Shown: piece after piece, positions 1 to 8,292 of the stretch
Layout: every line of letters starts with the position of its first letter
Numbering within the stretch: the stretch's first letter is position 1
NCBI GenBank assembly: GCA_905381055.1
Contig: CAJPUR010000015.1
Coordinates: forward strand, 1 to 64,000
Direction: 5' to 3'
Source of the DNA: an uncultured Flavobacteriaceae bacterium
GTDB taxonomy: Bacteria; Bacteroidota; Bacteroidia; Flavobacteriales; Flavobacteriaceae
Length of the DNA stretch: 64,000 nt
Program-made: the position numbers and the translations under genes
The notes under the pieces: model-generated
Seen by the model: the letters and a program-made list of their open reading frames with translations, nothing else
Told to the model about the DNA's origin: nothing
Databases searched by the model: none

Positions 1-2
1 TA

Positions 3-2231
3 CTTATAATTTCAAAAATAACCTTTGGACAAAATTACACTCTTACTGGTAATATTATTTTTGAAAATAAACCTGTATCAGGAGCTTCTATATATGCTAA
101 AGAATTAAAAAAAGGGACGGTCTCTAATAAAAACGGTTACTTTATTATTAATAATATTAGTGAAACTAAATTTAACTTGATTTTTTCATTTGTCGGATTA
201 CAATCAAAAAAAATTTTAGTTGATCTTGAAAAAAATAATCTTCAAGATTTAGGTGTAATTGAATTATTTTCTAATGAAGATCTTGATGAAATTGTTGTTT
301 CAGGGACATTAAAGCCAGTAACTAAACTGAACAGCTCCGTTCCAGTTGAAGTTTATAACAAAAATTTTTTTAAATCAAACCCAACAGCCTCAATCTTTGA
401 GTCAATTCAAAATATTAATGGCGTTAGACCTCAGATAAATTGTGGAGTATGTAATACTGGAGACATTCATATTAATGGTCAAGACGGATCATATACAATG
501 GTTCTAATAGATGGACTCCCAATTGTAAGTGGATTATCCACTGTTTACGGTTTAACAGGGATACCCCAGTCATTAATTGAAAAAATTGAAATTATAAAAG
601 GTCCAGCTTCTGCAACATATGGCTCAGAGGCAATTGGAGGTTTAATTAATTTAATTACTAAACTACCAGAATATTCAAATAAACTTTCATTTGATACTTT
701 TTATTCAGGATGGGGTGAAAAAAATTATGATTTAGGATATAAATATAGAATAGGAGATAAAATTGAATCTATCTTAGGTATAAATTATTTTAATTATTCA
801 AACCCTATAGACAATAACAATGATGGCTTTACTGACCTTACTCTTCAAGATAGGATTTCTATTTTTAATAAAATAAATTTTAATAAAAAGTCATCAATAG
901 CTTCAAGATTTGTATATGAAGACAGATGGGGAGGTCAAACCAATTGGTCTCCACAATATAGGGGTTCAAATGAAATTTATGGAGAAAGTATTTATACTTC
1001 AAGATGGGAGATTTTTGGTAATCATAACTTTAGTAATAATCTAAAATTCGAATTTAGTCTGAATAATCATATTCAAAATTCCGCATATGGGACAACCCTA
1101 TATAAAGCAAATCAATTTATTGGATTTGGTCAATTTTTATGGAATAAATCAATTAAATCAAATGATTTAACATTTGGATTAGCATTAAGATATACCATGT
1201 ATGATGACAACTCAACGGCTACATTTAACGAAATTTCATTCAAAAACGAGGATGATAAAGTTTATTTACCTGGTTTTTTTATTCAAGATGAATTAAAATT
1301 AAATAATAATAATTCATTACTGCTTGGAATTAGATATGATTACAATTCTACATATAAAGATATTATAACTCCTAGAATCAACTATAAATGGAATTCTAAT
1401 GATAAAACATCTACAATTAGAATTGGAATGGGAACAGGATTCAGAATAAAAAATGTATTTACAGAAGACCATGCTGCTCTAACTGGATCAAGAGAGGTCG
1501 TATTTTTAGAAAATATTGATCCTGAAAAATCAAAGAATATAAATCTAAATTTCGTAAAAAATATTTATTTTAAGTCAGGTGTAATTATTGATTTTGATTC
1601 AAGTATTTTCTATACAACATTTAGTAATAAAATAATCCCTGATTATGATTTTGATCCTGATAAAATAATTTATCAAAATCTAGAAGGATCATCAATATCA
1701 AGGGGAGGGTCAATAAATATAAATTCAACTTTTCCCAACGGGTTAAGAATGAATTTAGGGGTTACTTTTCTTGATTCTTATACAAAAGATGAAGGAATCA
1801 ATAAAGATCCTTATTTAACAGAAAATTTTCACGGTAATTGGAGAATTTCTTATGAAATATCAAACTTAAATCTAAAATTTGATTATACTGGAAATATTGT
1901 TGGGCCAATGCTTCTTCCATTATTAAATATAAATGACCCAAGACCACAATATTCTCCTACTTATAGCATACAGAATATACAAATAACAAAATCTTTAATT
2001 AATAAATATGAGTTCTATCTTGGCTTAAAAAATATTTTAAATTTTACTCCAGATGCTCGAAGTATCTCTAGATCTTTTGATCCATTTGACAAAAAAGTAG
2101 TTTATGATTCAAATGGAAAAATTGAAGTCAATTCTGAAAATCCTTATGGATTAAGTTTTGACACATCTTATGTTTATGCTTCAAATCAAGGAATTAGATT
2201 TTTTGCAGGGCTAAGAATTAATTTGAATTAA
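3..2231 (+). CDS. TonB-dependent outer-membrane receptor (5' end outside window)
   Basis: Energised outer-membrane importer. The frame is open to the left edge, so the ATG at 177 is internal: codons 3-176 continue the protein and encode the end of a signal peptide followed by a carboxypeptidase-regulatory-like beta sandwich (FGQNYTLTG, then PVSGASIYAK and TVSNKNGYF), typical of Bacteroidetes receptors. The plug follows with VLIDGLPIVSG, IEKIEIIKGPASATYGSEA and GGLINLIT; the barrel ends in an aromatic-rich strand finishing FAGLRINLN. An unusual CGVC pair sits in the plug at 442-453. Substrate not recognised; the CGVC pair and the nearby molybdenum-cofactor genes make a metal or metal complex a possibility, which is inference. 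It ends in a 4-bp overlap with the convergent hydrolase gene. Confidence 0.9.
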   Translation, partial: LIISKITFGQNYTLTGNIIFENKPVSGASIYAKELKKGTVSNKNGYFIINNISETKFNLIFSFVGLQSKKILVDLEKNNLQDLGVIELFSNEDLDEIVVSGTLKPVTKLNSSVPVEVYNKNFFKSNPTASIFESIQNINGVRPQINCGVCNTGDIHINGQDGSYTMVLIDGLPIVSGLSTVYGLTGIPQSLIEKIEIIKGPASATYGSEAIGGLINLITKLPEYSNKLSFDTFYSGWGEKNYDLGYKYRIGDKIESILGINYFNYSNPIDNNNDGFTDLTLQDRISIFNKINFNKKSSIASRFVYEDRWGGQTNWSPQYRGSNEIYGESIYTSRWEIFGNHNFSNNLKFEFSLNNHIQNSAYGTTLYKANQFIGFGQFLWNKSIKSNDLTFGLALRYTMYDDNSTATFNEISFKNEDDKVYLPGFFIQDELKLNNNNSLLLGIRYDYNSTYKDIITPRINYKWNSNDKTSTIRIGMGTGFRIKNVFTEDHAALTGSREVVFLENIDPEKSKNINLNFVKNIYFKSGVIIDFDSSIFYTTFSNKIIPDYDFDPDKIIYQNLEGSSISRGGSININSTFPNGLRMNLGVTFLDSYTKDEGINKDPYLTENFHGNWRISYEISNLNLKFDYTGNIVGPMLLPLLNINDPRPQYSPTYSIQNIQITKSLINKYEFYLGLKNILNFTPDARSISRSFDPFDKKVVYDSNGKIEVNSENPYGLSFDTSYVYASNQGIRFFAGLRINLN

Positions 2232-2890
2232 GTTTTTATATACTTTTTAAAAATATAAATCAATTGTGTTTTCTCTACTCTATGAGAACCCTTATATTTT
2301 TCAAATGAAATTTTGATTTTATTTTTATTAACTAAAGTTATAACTTCATCGGATTTTTTTTTATTTATATATGGATCATCAATTCCATATGTATAAATAA
2401 TATTAACTTTATTCAAATCAGTTTTACTTAATTTCAAATTAATATCTTCAGGAATCCAACATGAATATGGAATAAAATAATCAATATTGATATTTTTAGA
2501 ATGTAGCCATCTGAATGCAATAGTACCTCCTTGAGAAAAACCTAATAAAATTGTTTTACATTTTTTTGATAAATACTTTTTATAAAGATTTAATATTTTT
2601 GTCAAATATGCTGATACATCTTTAATTTCCTCTAATCTATCTCTTTTTGTAATCCATGAAGCAACAACATCTCCATTAAATCCACTTTTATAAAATCGTG
2701 ATAAACCTTCAGGGGATATTAAAAAATGTTCTTTAGGATTAAAATTTTTAAATTTGTATAACATTTGCTCACAAATCATATTTGAACCATGTAGTAAAAT
2801 CCAAAAATATTTAGTCTCTAAAGTTAAATCACCAAAGGTTGAATATCTTACAGTTTTATTAATTTTAAGAAACTTATTCTCAATTTTCAT
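2228..2890 (-). CDS. alpha/beta hydrolase, phospholipase/carboxylesterase-like
   Basis: Small cytoplasmic serine hydrolase of 220 aa with no signal peptide. An HG oxyanion motif is at residues 34-35, the nucleophile elbow GFSQG at 117-121 (Ser119), an acid in GIDDPY (about 169-174) and the catalytic His in GSHRV (His203). The order and the FSQGG elbow resemble the YpfH / carboxylesterase 2 group, whose members cleave short acyl esters; the substrate here cannot be read from sequence. It overlaps the receptor gene tail to tail by 4 bp and is divergent from xdhC with 120 bp between the starts. A link with the molybdenum genes is only positional. Confidence 0.8.
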   Translation of the reverse strand: MKIENKFLKINKTVRYSTFGDLTLETKYFWILLHGSNMICEQMLYKFKNFNPKEHFLISPEGLSRFYKSGFNGDVVASWITKRDRLEEIKDVSAYLTKILNLYKKYLSKKCKTILLGFSQGGTIAFRWLHSKNINIDYFIPYSCWIPEDINLKLSKTDLNKVNIIYTYGIDDPYINKKKSDEVITLVNKNKIKISFEKYKGSHRVEKTQLIYIFKKYIKT

Positions 2891-3010
2891 TTTCCTATTT
2901 ACTAATTTAAATAAAATTGTCTTGGTTTAATTAAAAATATTTTAGTCTTAATTATCTTTAACACATAAAATTTCCTTTATTGACTAAACTTTTTTTACTA
3001 AAATAAAATC

Positions 3011-3997
3011 ATGACTCACGAATTTAAAGATATTTTAAAATTTTATAAAAAAGCAATTTCAAAAGGACTTTCATGTGTAATAGCAACAATAGTAGAACTT
3101 GAAGGGTCTTCATATAGAAAGCCTGGAGTTAGAATGTTATTTTGTGAAGATGGCACCCAAATTGGAGCGATAAGTGGTGGTTGTGTAGAAAAAGATGTAT
3201 GGCATCATTCACTGAATGTTTTTAAATCAAATAATCCTAAAACAATTAGTTATGACGGAAGATACAGATTAGGTTGTGAGGGAAAAATATATATTTTAAT
3301 TGAACCAATTAATCTAAAAATAAAACATGTTAATGATATTCTTAATTTTTTAAATGAAAGGTCTGAATTTAAAATAATTTCATATTACAATAAAGAAAAT
3401 ACCGAGGAATCAAACCAAGGATCTGAAATCTTATATAATAGATCTTCAAATAAGTTTAATAATAAACTAAAAAAATTTAAAAAAGGGTTGATTTTTAACG
3501 ATGTTTTATTTCCAGTAATAAGATTAATTATTATTGGAACTGAACATGATGCCTCACCTTTATGTAAAATATCAAGTAATTTAGGATGGGAAGTTACAAT
3601 TATAGGGTCACCAAATAATAGTAAAACTAAAATTGATTTCCCTGAAGCTAAAGTTGTTGAAAATATTCATTCAGAAAATTTTAATAAATTAAAAATTGAC
3701 AACTATACTTCTGCTGTTTTAATGTCTCACAATTACGCCTATGACTTTAAAAATTTCCTTGAGTTAAGTAAATTTCCTCTTTTTTATCTTGGAATAATTG
3801 GAACTAAAAAAAGAAAAAATATGTTGATTAATTCCTCTATAGAATATAATTATGAACTTAGTGAAGATTTCCTCAATTCAATTTACAGCCCTGCTGGACT
3901 AAAAATTAAATCAATAACTCCCCAAGAAATAGCAATATCAATTATTTCAGAAATAATATTAATTTCAAAAAATAAATTATATAAAAAAATAATTTGA
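3011..3997 (+). CDS. xdhC: XdhC/CoxI family molybdenum-hydroxylase maturation factor
   Basis: Accessory protein that binds molybdenum cofactor and helps install its terminal sulfido ligand before insertion into xanthine-dehydrogenase-family enzymes (family knowledge). The N-terminal XdhC domain shows ISGGCVEKDVW (about 54-64) and GCEGKIYILIEP (about 87-98), with Cys residues in conserved places. The C-terminal Rossmann-like domain shows IIGTEHDASPL (about 173) and YLGIIGTKKRK (about 262). At 328 aa it has full family length. It is 27 bp upstream of the mocA-like gene on the same strand, and both converge on the moa operon whose first genes encode the likely client enzyme, which supports the role. 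Confidence 0.88.
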   Translation: MTHEFKDILKFYKKAISKGLSCVIATIVELEGSSYRKPGVRMLFCEDGTQIGAISGGCVEKDVWHHSLNVFKSNNPKTISYDGRYRLGCEGKIYILIEPINLKIKHVNDILNFLNERSEFKIISYYNKENTEESNQGSEILYNRSSNKFNNKLKKFKKGLIFNDVLFPVIRLIIIGTEHDASPLCKISSNLGWEVTIIGSPNNSKTKIDFPEAKVVENIHSENFNKLKIDNYTSAVLMSHNYAYDFKNFLELSKFPLFYLGIIGTKKRKNMLINSSIEYNYELSEDFLNSIYSPAGLKIKSITPQEIAISIISEIILISKNKLYKKII

Positions 3998-4024
3998 GAT
4001 TTTTGAATCTAATAGTTAAAAATT

Positions 4025-4609
4025 ATGGATAAAAATCTAGTTACAGTAATTCTTGCAGCTGGAGGATCAAAAAGAATGAATAAACCTAAACAGCTATTAA
4101 AATGGAAAGAAAAGACATTAATTGAAAACTCCATAAAAATTACTGAATCAATTAATAGAGGAAATAATATGATTGTTTTAGGATCAAAATTCAATAAAAT
4201 ATTTAAGACTGTGTCTAAATATAATATTAGGATTATAAATAATAAAAAATGGAAAAATGGAATTGGTAGTTCAATTTCAATAGCAATTAAAAATATTTTA
4301 AATGATAATCATAAAATTGATGGAGTACTTTTTATTCTCACAGATCAGCCTTTTATTTCAAAAAAATATCTTGAAAAGATGATTAATGAATTTAAAAAAA
4401 ATAAAATAGTTGTAACTAAATACGGTAAAAAAAATGGAATACCTGCTATTTTTTCTAAATTATTTTTTAATGAGCTTTTAGAGCTAAATGAGGATTTTGG
4501 AGCAAAAAAAATCATAAATCAAAATAAAAAAAGTTTAATAATACTGCAGCCAGATCCAAATACTTTAGTTGATATTGATACGCCTGAAGATTATAATAAT
4601 TTTATTTAA
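4025..4609 (+). CDS. mocA: MocA/MobA-like molybdopterin nucleotidyltransferase
   Basis: 194-aa NTP transferase expected to join CMP (MocA) or GMP (MobA) to molybdopterin. The N-terminal nucleotide loop LAAGGSKRM (10-18) followed by KPKQLL, the metal site LTDQPF (105-110), NGIGSSIS near residue 78 and the C-terminal DIDTPEDY (183-190) are visible. IGSSIS and the full-length C-terminal half look more like MocA than MobA, and xanthine-dehydrogenase-family enzymes often use the cytosine dinucleotide form, matching the hydroxylase next door. CMP against GMP specificity is inferred. It probably forms a two-gene operon with xdhC and stops 5 bp before the convergent moaA. Confidence 0.82.
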   Translation: MDKNLVTVILAAGGSKRMNKPKQLLKWKEKTLIENSIKITESINRGNNMIVLGSKFNKIFKTVSKYNIRIINNKKWKNGIGSSISIAIKNILNDNHKIDGVLFILTDQPFISKKYLEKMINEFKKNKIVVTKYGKKNGIPAIFSKLFFNELLELNEDFGAKKIINQNKKSLIILQPDPNTLVDIDTPEDYNNFI

Positions 4610-4614
4610 ATGGA

Positions 4615-5625
4615 TTAACCTCCTATAGTAATCATACTACGATTTTTAGAATGAATTTCAGGATTTTTAAATTTTTCAAAAGTATCCATTCCTGCCCTAA
4701 CTGACATTTTTTTATCAATAATTCCAGATATTATTGGTTCTATTAATTTTCCAGATCGAAAAGATTTTAATAAATCAACTTCATTATTAGAAAATAAACA
4801 ATTTTTCAATTTTCCGTCTGCAGTAAGTCGAATTCTATTACAGGTGTCACAAAAGGGATTTGTTACAGTACTTATAATTCCAAAAGAAGCATTTAATTTT
4901 CTGATTTTAAAATCTCTTGCAATGAAATTTTTTGTATCTGTTGACTCTTCAATAAAATGATTTGCATAATGTGCCTTAACTACTGATAATATTTCATTTT
5001 GTGAAACTAATTTATCTTTTTTCCAACTATTACCATCAAAAGGCATAAACTCTATAAATCGAATTTGAATACCTAGTTTAATTGATAGCTGAATGAAATC
5101 TAATATTTCATCATCATTTATTCCTTTCATTAAAACTACATTCAGTTTTACTTTAAAATTATTATCAACTAACTTTAATAAATTTTGATATGTTTTTGTA
5201 AAATGATCTCTAAAGGTGATTTTTTTAAATTTTTCAGAGTTAAGCGTATCAAGACTAATATTTATTGATAAATTTTTAATTTTTTTTAAATAGCTTATGT
5301 GCCTATCTACTAAAACCGCATTAGTTGTTAATGAAATTTTTGTTTTTAAAGTAGATATTTTTTTAATAATTTCTTCAAAATCTTTTCTTACTAGAGGTTC
5401 ACCCCCAGTAAGTCTTATCTTATCCACACCATATTTGACAAATATTTTAGATATTTCAAAAATTTCTTCAGAAGTCATTAAATCTTTTTTTGGCTTCAAA
5501 GGAACACCATTAATTGGCATACAATAATTACATCGAAGATTACATTTTTCTATTAATGAAATTCTAAGATAAGAATGAAATCTTCCATACGAATCTGTTA
5601 AAATTTTGTTGTTATTATTAATCAT
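4615..5625 (-). CDS. moaA: GTP 3',8-cyclase MoaA
   Basis: Radical-SAM enzyme that, with MoaC, converts GTP to cyclic pyranopterin monophosphate, the first step of molybdenum cofactor synthesis. The N-terminal 4Fe-4S motif CNLRCNYC (Cys28, 32, 35), the glycine-rich TGGEPL, and a second C-terminal cluster set in NPFCDTCNRIRL plus LKNCLF are all present. The protein ends in GG (MITIGG), the C-terminal diglycine essential in known MoaA proteins. Length 336 aa is normal. Its ATG overlaps the end of the moaC-mogA gene by 8 bp, indicating translational coupling. It is the last gene of the molybdenum operon. Confidence 0.97.
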   Translation of the reverse strand: MINNNNKILTDSYGRFHSYLRISLIEKCNLRCNYCMPINGVPLKPKKDLMTSEEIFEISKIFVKYGVDKIRLTGGEPLVRKDFEEIIKKISTLKTKISLTTNAVLVDRHISYLKKIKNLSINISLDTLNSEKFKKITFRDHFTKTYQNLLKLVDNNFKVKLNVVLMKGINDDEILDFIQLSIKLGIQIRFIEFMPFDGNSWKKDKLVSQNEILSVVKAHYANHFIEESTDTKNFIARDFKIRKLNASFGIISTVTNPFCDTCNRIRLTADGKLKNCLFSNNEVDLLKSFRSGKLIEPIISGIIDKKMSVRAGMDTFEKFKNPEIHSKNRSMITIGG

Positions 5626-6529
5626 GCCTTGATCCTTTAAAAATTTTAAAAACGTGAAGAATAAACGGGAAAATGGAATTCATAGATTCCTCAGCACCCT
5701 TTGTTGAACCTGGTAAAGCGACTACAATTGATTTGCCAATAGTCCCAACTAAACTTCTGGATAACATTGCATAAGGCATTCTTTCTTGCCCATATCTTCT
5801 AATTTCCTCCTCTACTCCTGGTATTCTTCTTTCTAATATAGGACTTAAAGCTTCGGGAGTATTATCTCTTATTGACATTCCAGTCCCTCCAGTAAAAATA
5901 ACCAAATCGCTTTTCAAAGAATATTTTAAGGCGGTGTCTTGTATTTTTTGCTTATCGTCAGGAATAATTTTATAATTTAAAATTTGAACATTATGTTTTT
6001 TTAATTTTTCAATAATTTTTTTTCCAGCCTTATCTTCTTTTTTACCTGCGGAAATCGAATCAGAACAAACAATAACACTTGCATTATGAGAATTTTTAGA
6101 ATTAAATTCTTTATAAGTACTCTTCCCTCCTATTTTACCAACTAACCTTATTGATTGAATTTCTATTTTATTATCAATTGGTTTTAACATATCATAAATT
6201 GTTAAAGCTACAATAGTTGAAGCATGCATAGCTTCAACTTCTACACCAGTTTTATAAATAGTTTTAACTTCAACATTTATAATTATTTTAAGCCCTTTTA
6301 TTTCGAATTTAATCGCTGTGGACTCAATAGGTAATGGATGGCAATCTGGAATTGAGTTATAAGTGTTTTTAGCAGCAAATAAACCTGCAGTCCTAGACAT
6401 TTCAAATACGTCCCCTTTGGGCACTTTGTTATCTTTTATAGCTTTAATTGTTTCTTTATTACTTACAACTACCTCTGCTTTAGCGTGGGCAATTCTTAGT
6501 GTGGTAGATTTTTCAGTAATATCAATCAT
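5618..6529 (-). CDS. bifunctional MoaC-MogA/MoaB fusion
   Basis: Two molybdenum cofactor enzymes in one 303-aa chain. Residues 1 to about 145 are MoaC (cyclic pyranopterin monophosphate synthase), with GDVFEMSRTAGLFAAKNT, CHPLPI and GVEVEAMHAST. Residues from about 148 are a MogA/MoaB domain (molybdopterin adenylyltransferase), with FTGGTGMSIRDNTPEAL and ALPGSTKGAEES. The first acts before dithiolene formation and the second after it, so the fusion joins non-consecutive steps. Such fusions are known in Bacteroidetes. It is preceded by moaE at 9 bp and overlaps moaA by 8 bp. Confidence 0.94.
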   Translation of the reverse strand: MIDITEKSTTLRIAHAKAEVVVSNKETIKAIKDNKVPKGDVFEMSRTAGLFAAKNTYNSIPDCHPLPIESTAIKFEIKGLKIIINVEVKTIYKTGVEVEAMHASTIVALTIYDMLKPIDNKIEIQSIRLVGKIGGKSTYKEFNSKNSHNASVIVCSDSISAGKKEDKAGKKIIEKLKKHNVQILNYKIIPDDKQKIQDTALKYSLKSDLVIFTGGTGMSIRDNTPEALSPILERRIPGVEEEIRRYGQERMPYAMLSRSLVGTIGKSIVVALPGSTKGAEESMNSIFPFILHVFKIFKGSRHD

Positions 6530-6538
6530 AATTTATAA

Positions 6539-6970
6539 TCAATTAATATTTTCTTTCCATTGAAATTTTTCATTTTCAAAAATTTCTTTACCAAAAATAG
6601 GAACTTCATTTTTTATTCTATCAACTAGAAACTGAGTCGCTTCATATACTTCGCTTCGTCTAACAGATGAAACAAAAACAAAAAAACTGATCTCTCCGAC
6701 TTTAACATTTCCAAGACTATGATAGGTATGAAGACAGGTTAAGTCATATTTTTTAAAAGCATCCTCCCTTATTTCATTAACTTTTTTTTTTGCCATATCT
6801 TCATATGCAGAGTATTCAATTGACTTTACATTTTGACCTGAAATAACATCAGCCCTTACCTGTCCAAGGAAAATGTTATGAGCCCCAATGTTGAGTTTTG
6901 ACTGATGTTTGCTTATCGAGTCAGAAATAAAATCCGGAGATATCGGACCATCTATAAATATTTTTTTCAT
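6539..6970 (-). CDS. moaE: molybdopterin synthase large subunit MoaE
   Basis: Catalytic subunit of molybdopterin synthase, which with thiocarboxylated MoaD puts two sulfurs into cyclic pyranopterin monophosphate to form the dithiolene. The 143-aa protein has the early GAHNIFLGQVR segment, HSLGNVKVGE around residue 84 and the active-site lysine region VDRIKNEVPIFGKE near the C-terminus, equivalent to the KxxxPIWKKE signature. It sits 3 bp after the MoeB-rhodanese gene and 9 bp before the moaC-mogA fusion, so it is well inside the operon. Confidence 0.95.
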   Translation of the reverse strand: MKKIFIDGPISPDFISDSISKHQSKLNIGAHNIFLGQVRADVISGQNVKSIEYSAYEDMAKKKVNEIREDAFKKYDLTCLHTYHSLGNVKVGEISFFVFVSSVRRSEVYEATQFLVDRIKNEVPIFGKEIFENEKFQWKENIN

Positions 6971-6973
6971 TTC

Positions 6974-8011
6974 TTATTTTTTTATTAACTGATTAATTTC
7001 TTTCGCCCCTTCATTAATTAATTTTAATTTTACAAAATTATTATCAAATAAAATTCTTTTTGCTAATATACTTCTCTTTCCCGTTTGACAAAAGATCATT
7101 ATCCAAGTTTTATTATTTAATAGATTAATTTTTTCTTTTAATTCACTTAATGGAATATTAATAAAATCATTTTTAACTATTTTAGGTATTTCATTTAATT
7201 CTCTTACATCTAAAAAAATTGAATTTTTAAAACTTAAGGCCTCATTAAAACTAATATTATTTATTTCATTATTTAAATGACTAGAAAATTGAGATTTGTC
7301 AACTAAAATATTTTTATTTTTTGAAAAATTATAAATTTCTTGTTTGTTGTTTAAAACATCATATAAAAGTAATTTTCCAGATAAATTATCTCCCTTTTTT
7401 AATATCAATTTCATAAGCTCATTCGCTTGAATCATTCCAATAAGACCAACTGTGGTTCCCATGACACCTCCTTCATCACAATTTTCAATAACTGCATTTT
7501 GGTTAGGATACAAACATCTATATGTAGGTCCATTTTTATAGTTAAAAGTTGAAACTTGACCCTGATATTTGTGTACTGACCCATATATAAAAGGTTTGTC
7601 TAAAACTACACAAGCATCATTTATCAAATATCTTAATTCTAAACTATCAGTAGCATCAATTATTATATCATATAAATTAAAAATTTTTAAAATATTTTTA
7701 TTGGTAATATAGTTTTGGTATTTAACTATTTCAGATTCACTATTTAAGTTTTTTAATGAATTTAAAGCTTCATCAACTTTATAAAGGCCAACTGAAGATT
7801 CATTAAAAATTACCTGCCTACTGAGATTTGAAATCTCAACAAGATCTCCATCAGCAATTCCAATCTTTCCAATTCCAGCAGAAATCAGATAGGGTAAAAT
7901 TGCACATCCCAAGCCTCCAACTCCAACTACTAATACTTTTGAATCATTTATTAGTTTTTGCCCATTTTCACCTACTTCTTTGAGTTTTATTTGTCTTTTG
8001 TATCTCTCCAT
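6974..8011 (-). CDS. MoeB/ThiF-type adenylyltransferase with C-terminal rhodanese domain
   Basis: Expected to adenylate the MoaD C-terminal glycine and, through its rhodanese domain, help supply sulfur (MoeBR/MoeZ architecture). The nucleotide loop GVGGLG is at 30-35, and DLVEISNLSRQ follows. C178 in VIENCDEGG matches the conserved E1-type Cys of MoeB. The rhodanese active loop CQTGKRS is at 308-314. Oddly, the zinc site of MoeB is missing: the first CxxC reads TYRC (only C166 left) and no second CxxC occurs between about 210 and 240. It is 2 bp after moaD and 3 bp before moaE, so MoaD is the obvious partner; ThiS-type partners are less likely here. Confidence 0.9.
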   Translation of the reverse strand: MERYKRQIKLKEVGENGQKLINDSKVLVVGVGGLGCAILPYLISAGIGKIGIADGDLVEISNLSRQVIFNESSVGLYKVDEALNSLKNLNSESEIVKYQNYITNKNILKIFNLYDIIIDATDSLELRYLINDACVVLDKPFIYGSVHKYQGQVSTFNYKNGPTYRCLYPNQNAVIENCDEGGVMGTTVGLIGMIQANELMKLILKKGDNLSGKLLLYDVLNNKQEIYNFSKNKNILVDKSQFSSHLNNEINNISFNEALSFKNSIFLDVRELNEIPKIVKNDFINIPLSELKEKINLLNNKTWIMIFCQTGKRSILAKRILFDNNFVKLKLINEGAKEINQLIKK

Positions 8012-8013
8012 TT

Positions 8014-8283
8014 TTAACCTCCAGCAAAAGGTGGTAAAATTGCTATTTCATCACTATTTTTAATTTTATATGGTTGATTTAAATTTATAATTTTATGATT
8101 TACAGAAATATTAACTGAGAATTTTTCTAATTTATATTGCAAAAAGATTTTTTTTAAAAAATTAGAAATATCATTATCTGTTAATTCTATTCTCTCTTCA
8201 TTCTTTCCGGTTTTTTCAGAAATAATCCCAAAGTATTTAACTATTACAAATTCTTTTTGATTTGTTAATTGTTTATTTTTCAT
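8014..8283 (-). CDS. moaD: molybdopterin synthase sulfur carrier subunit MoaD
   Basis: Ubiquitin-like sulfur carrier of 89 aa ending in the required diglycine (ILPPFAGG), which is adenylated and turned into a thiocarboxylate for MoaE. The beta-grasp pattern ends with the usual SDEIAILPP segment. It is encoded 2 bp upstream of the adenylyltransferase that should activate it and 9 bp after the TauE-family transporter gene. ThiS is the main alternative, but moaE, moaA and moeA in the same operon make MoaD by far the better reading. Confidence 0.92.
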   Translation of the reverse strand: MKNKQLTNQKEFVIVKYFGIISEKTGKNEERIELTDNDISNFLKKIFLQYKLEKFSVNISVNHKIINLNQPYKIKNSDEIAILPPFAGG

Positions 8284-8292
8284 AATTTAAAA

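Noticed and set aside
177-179. ATG as start of the first receptor gene
   Set aside because: The frame is open upstream to the left edge and encodes the end of a signal peptide and a carboxypeptidase-like domain, so this ATG is internal.
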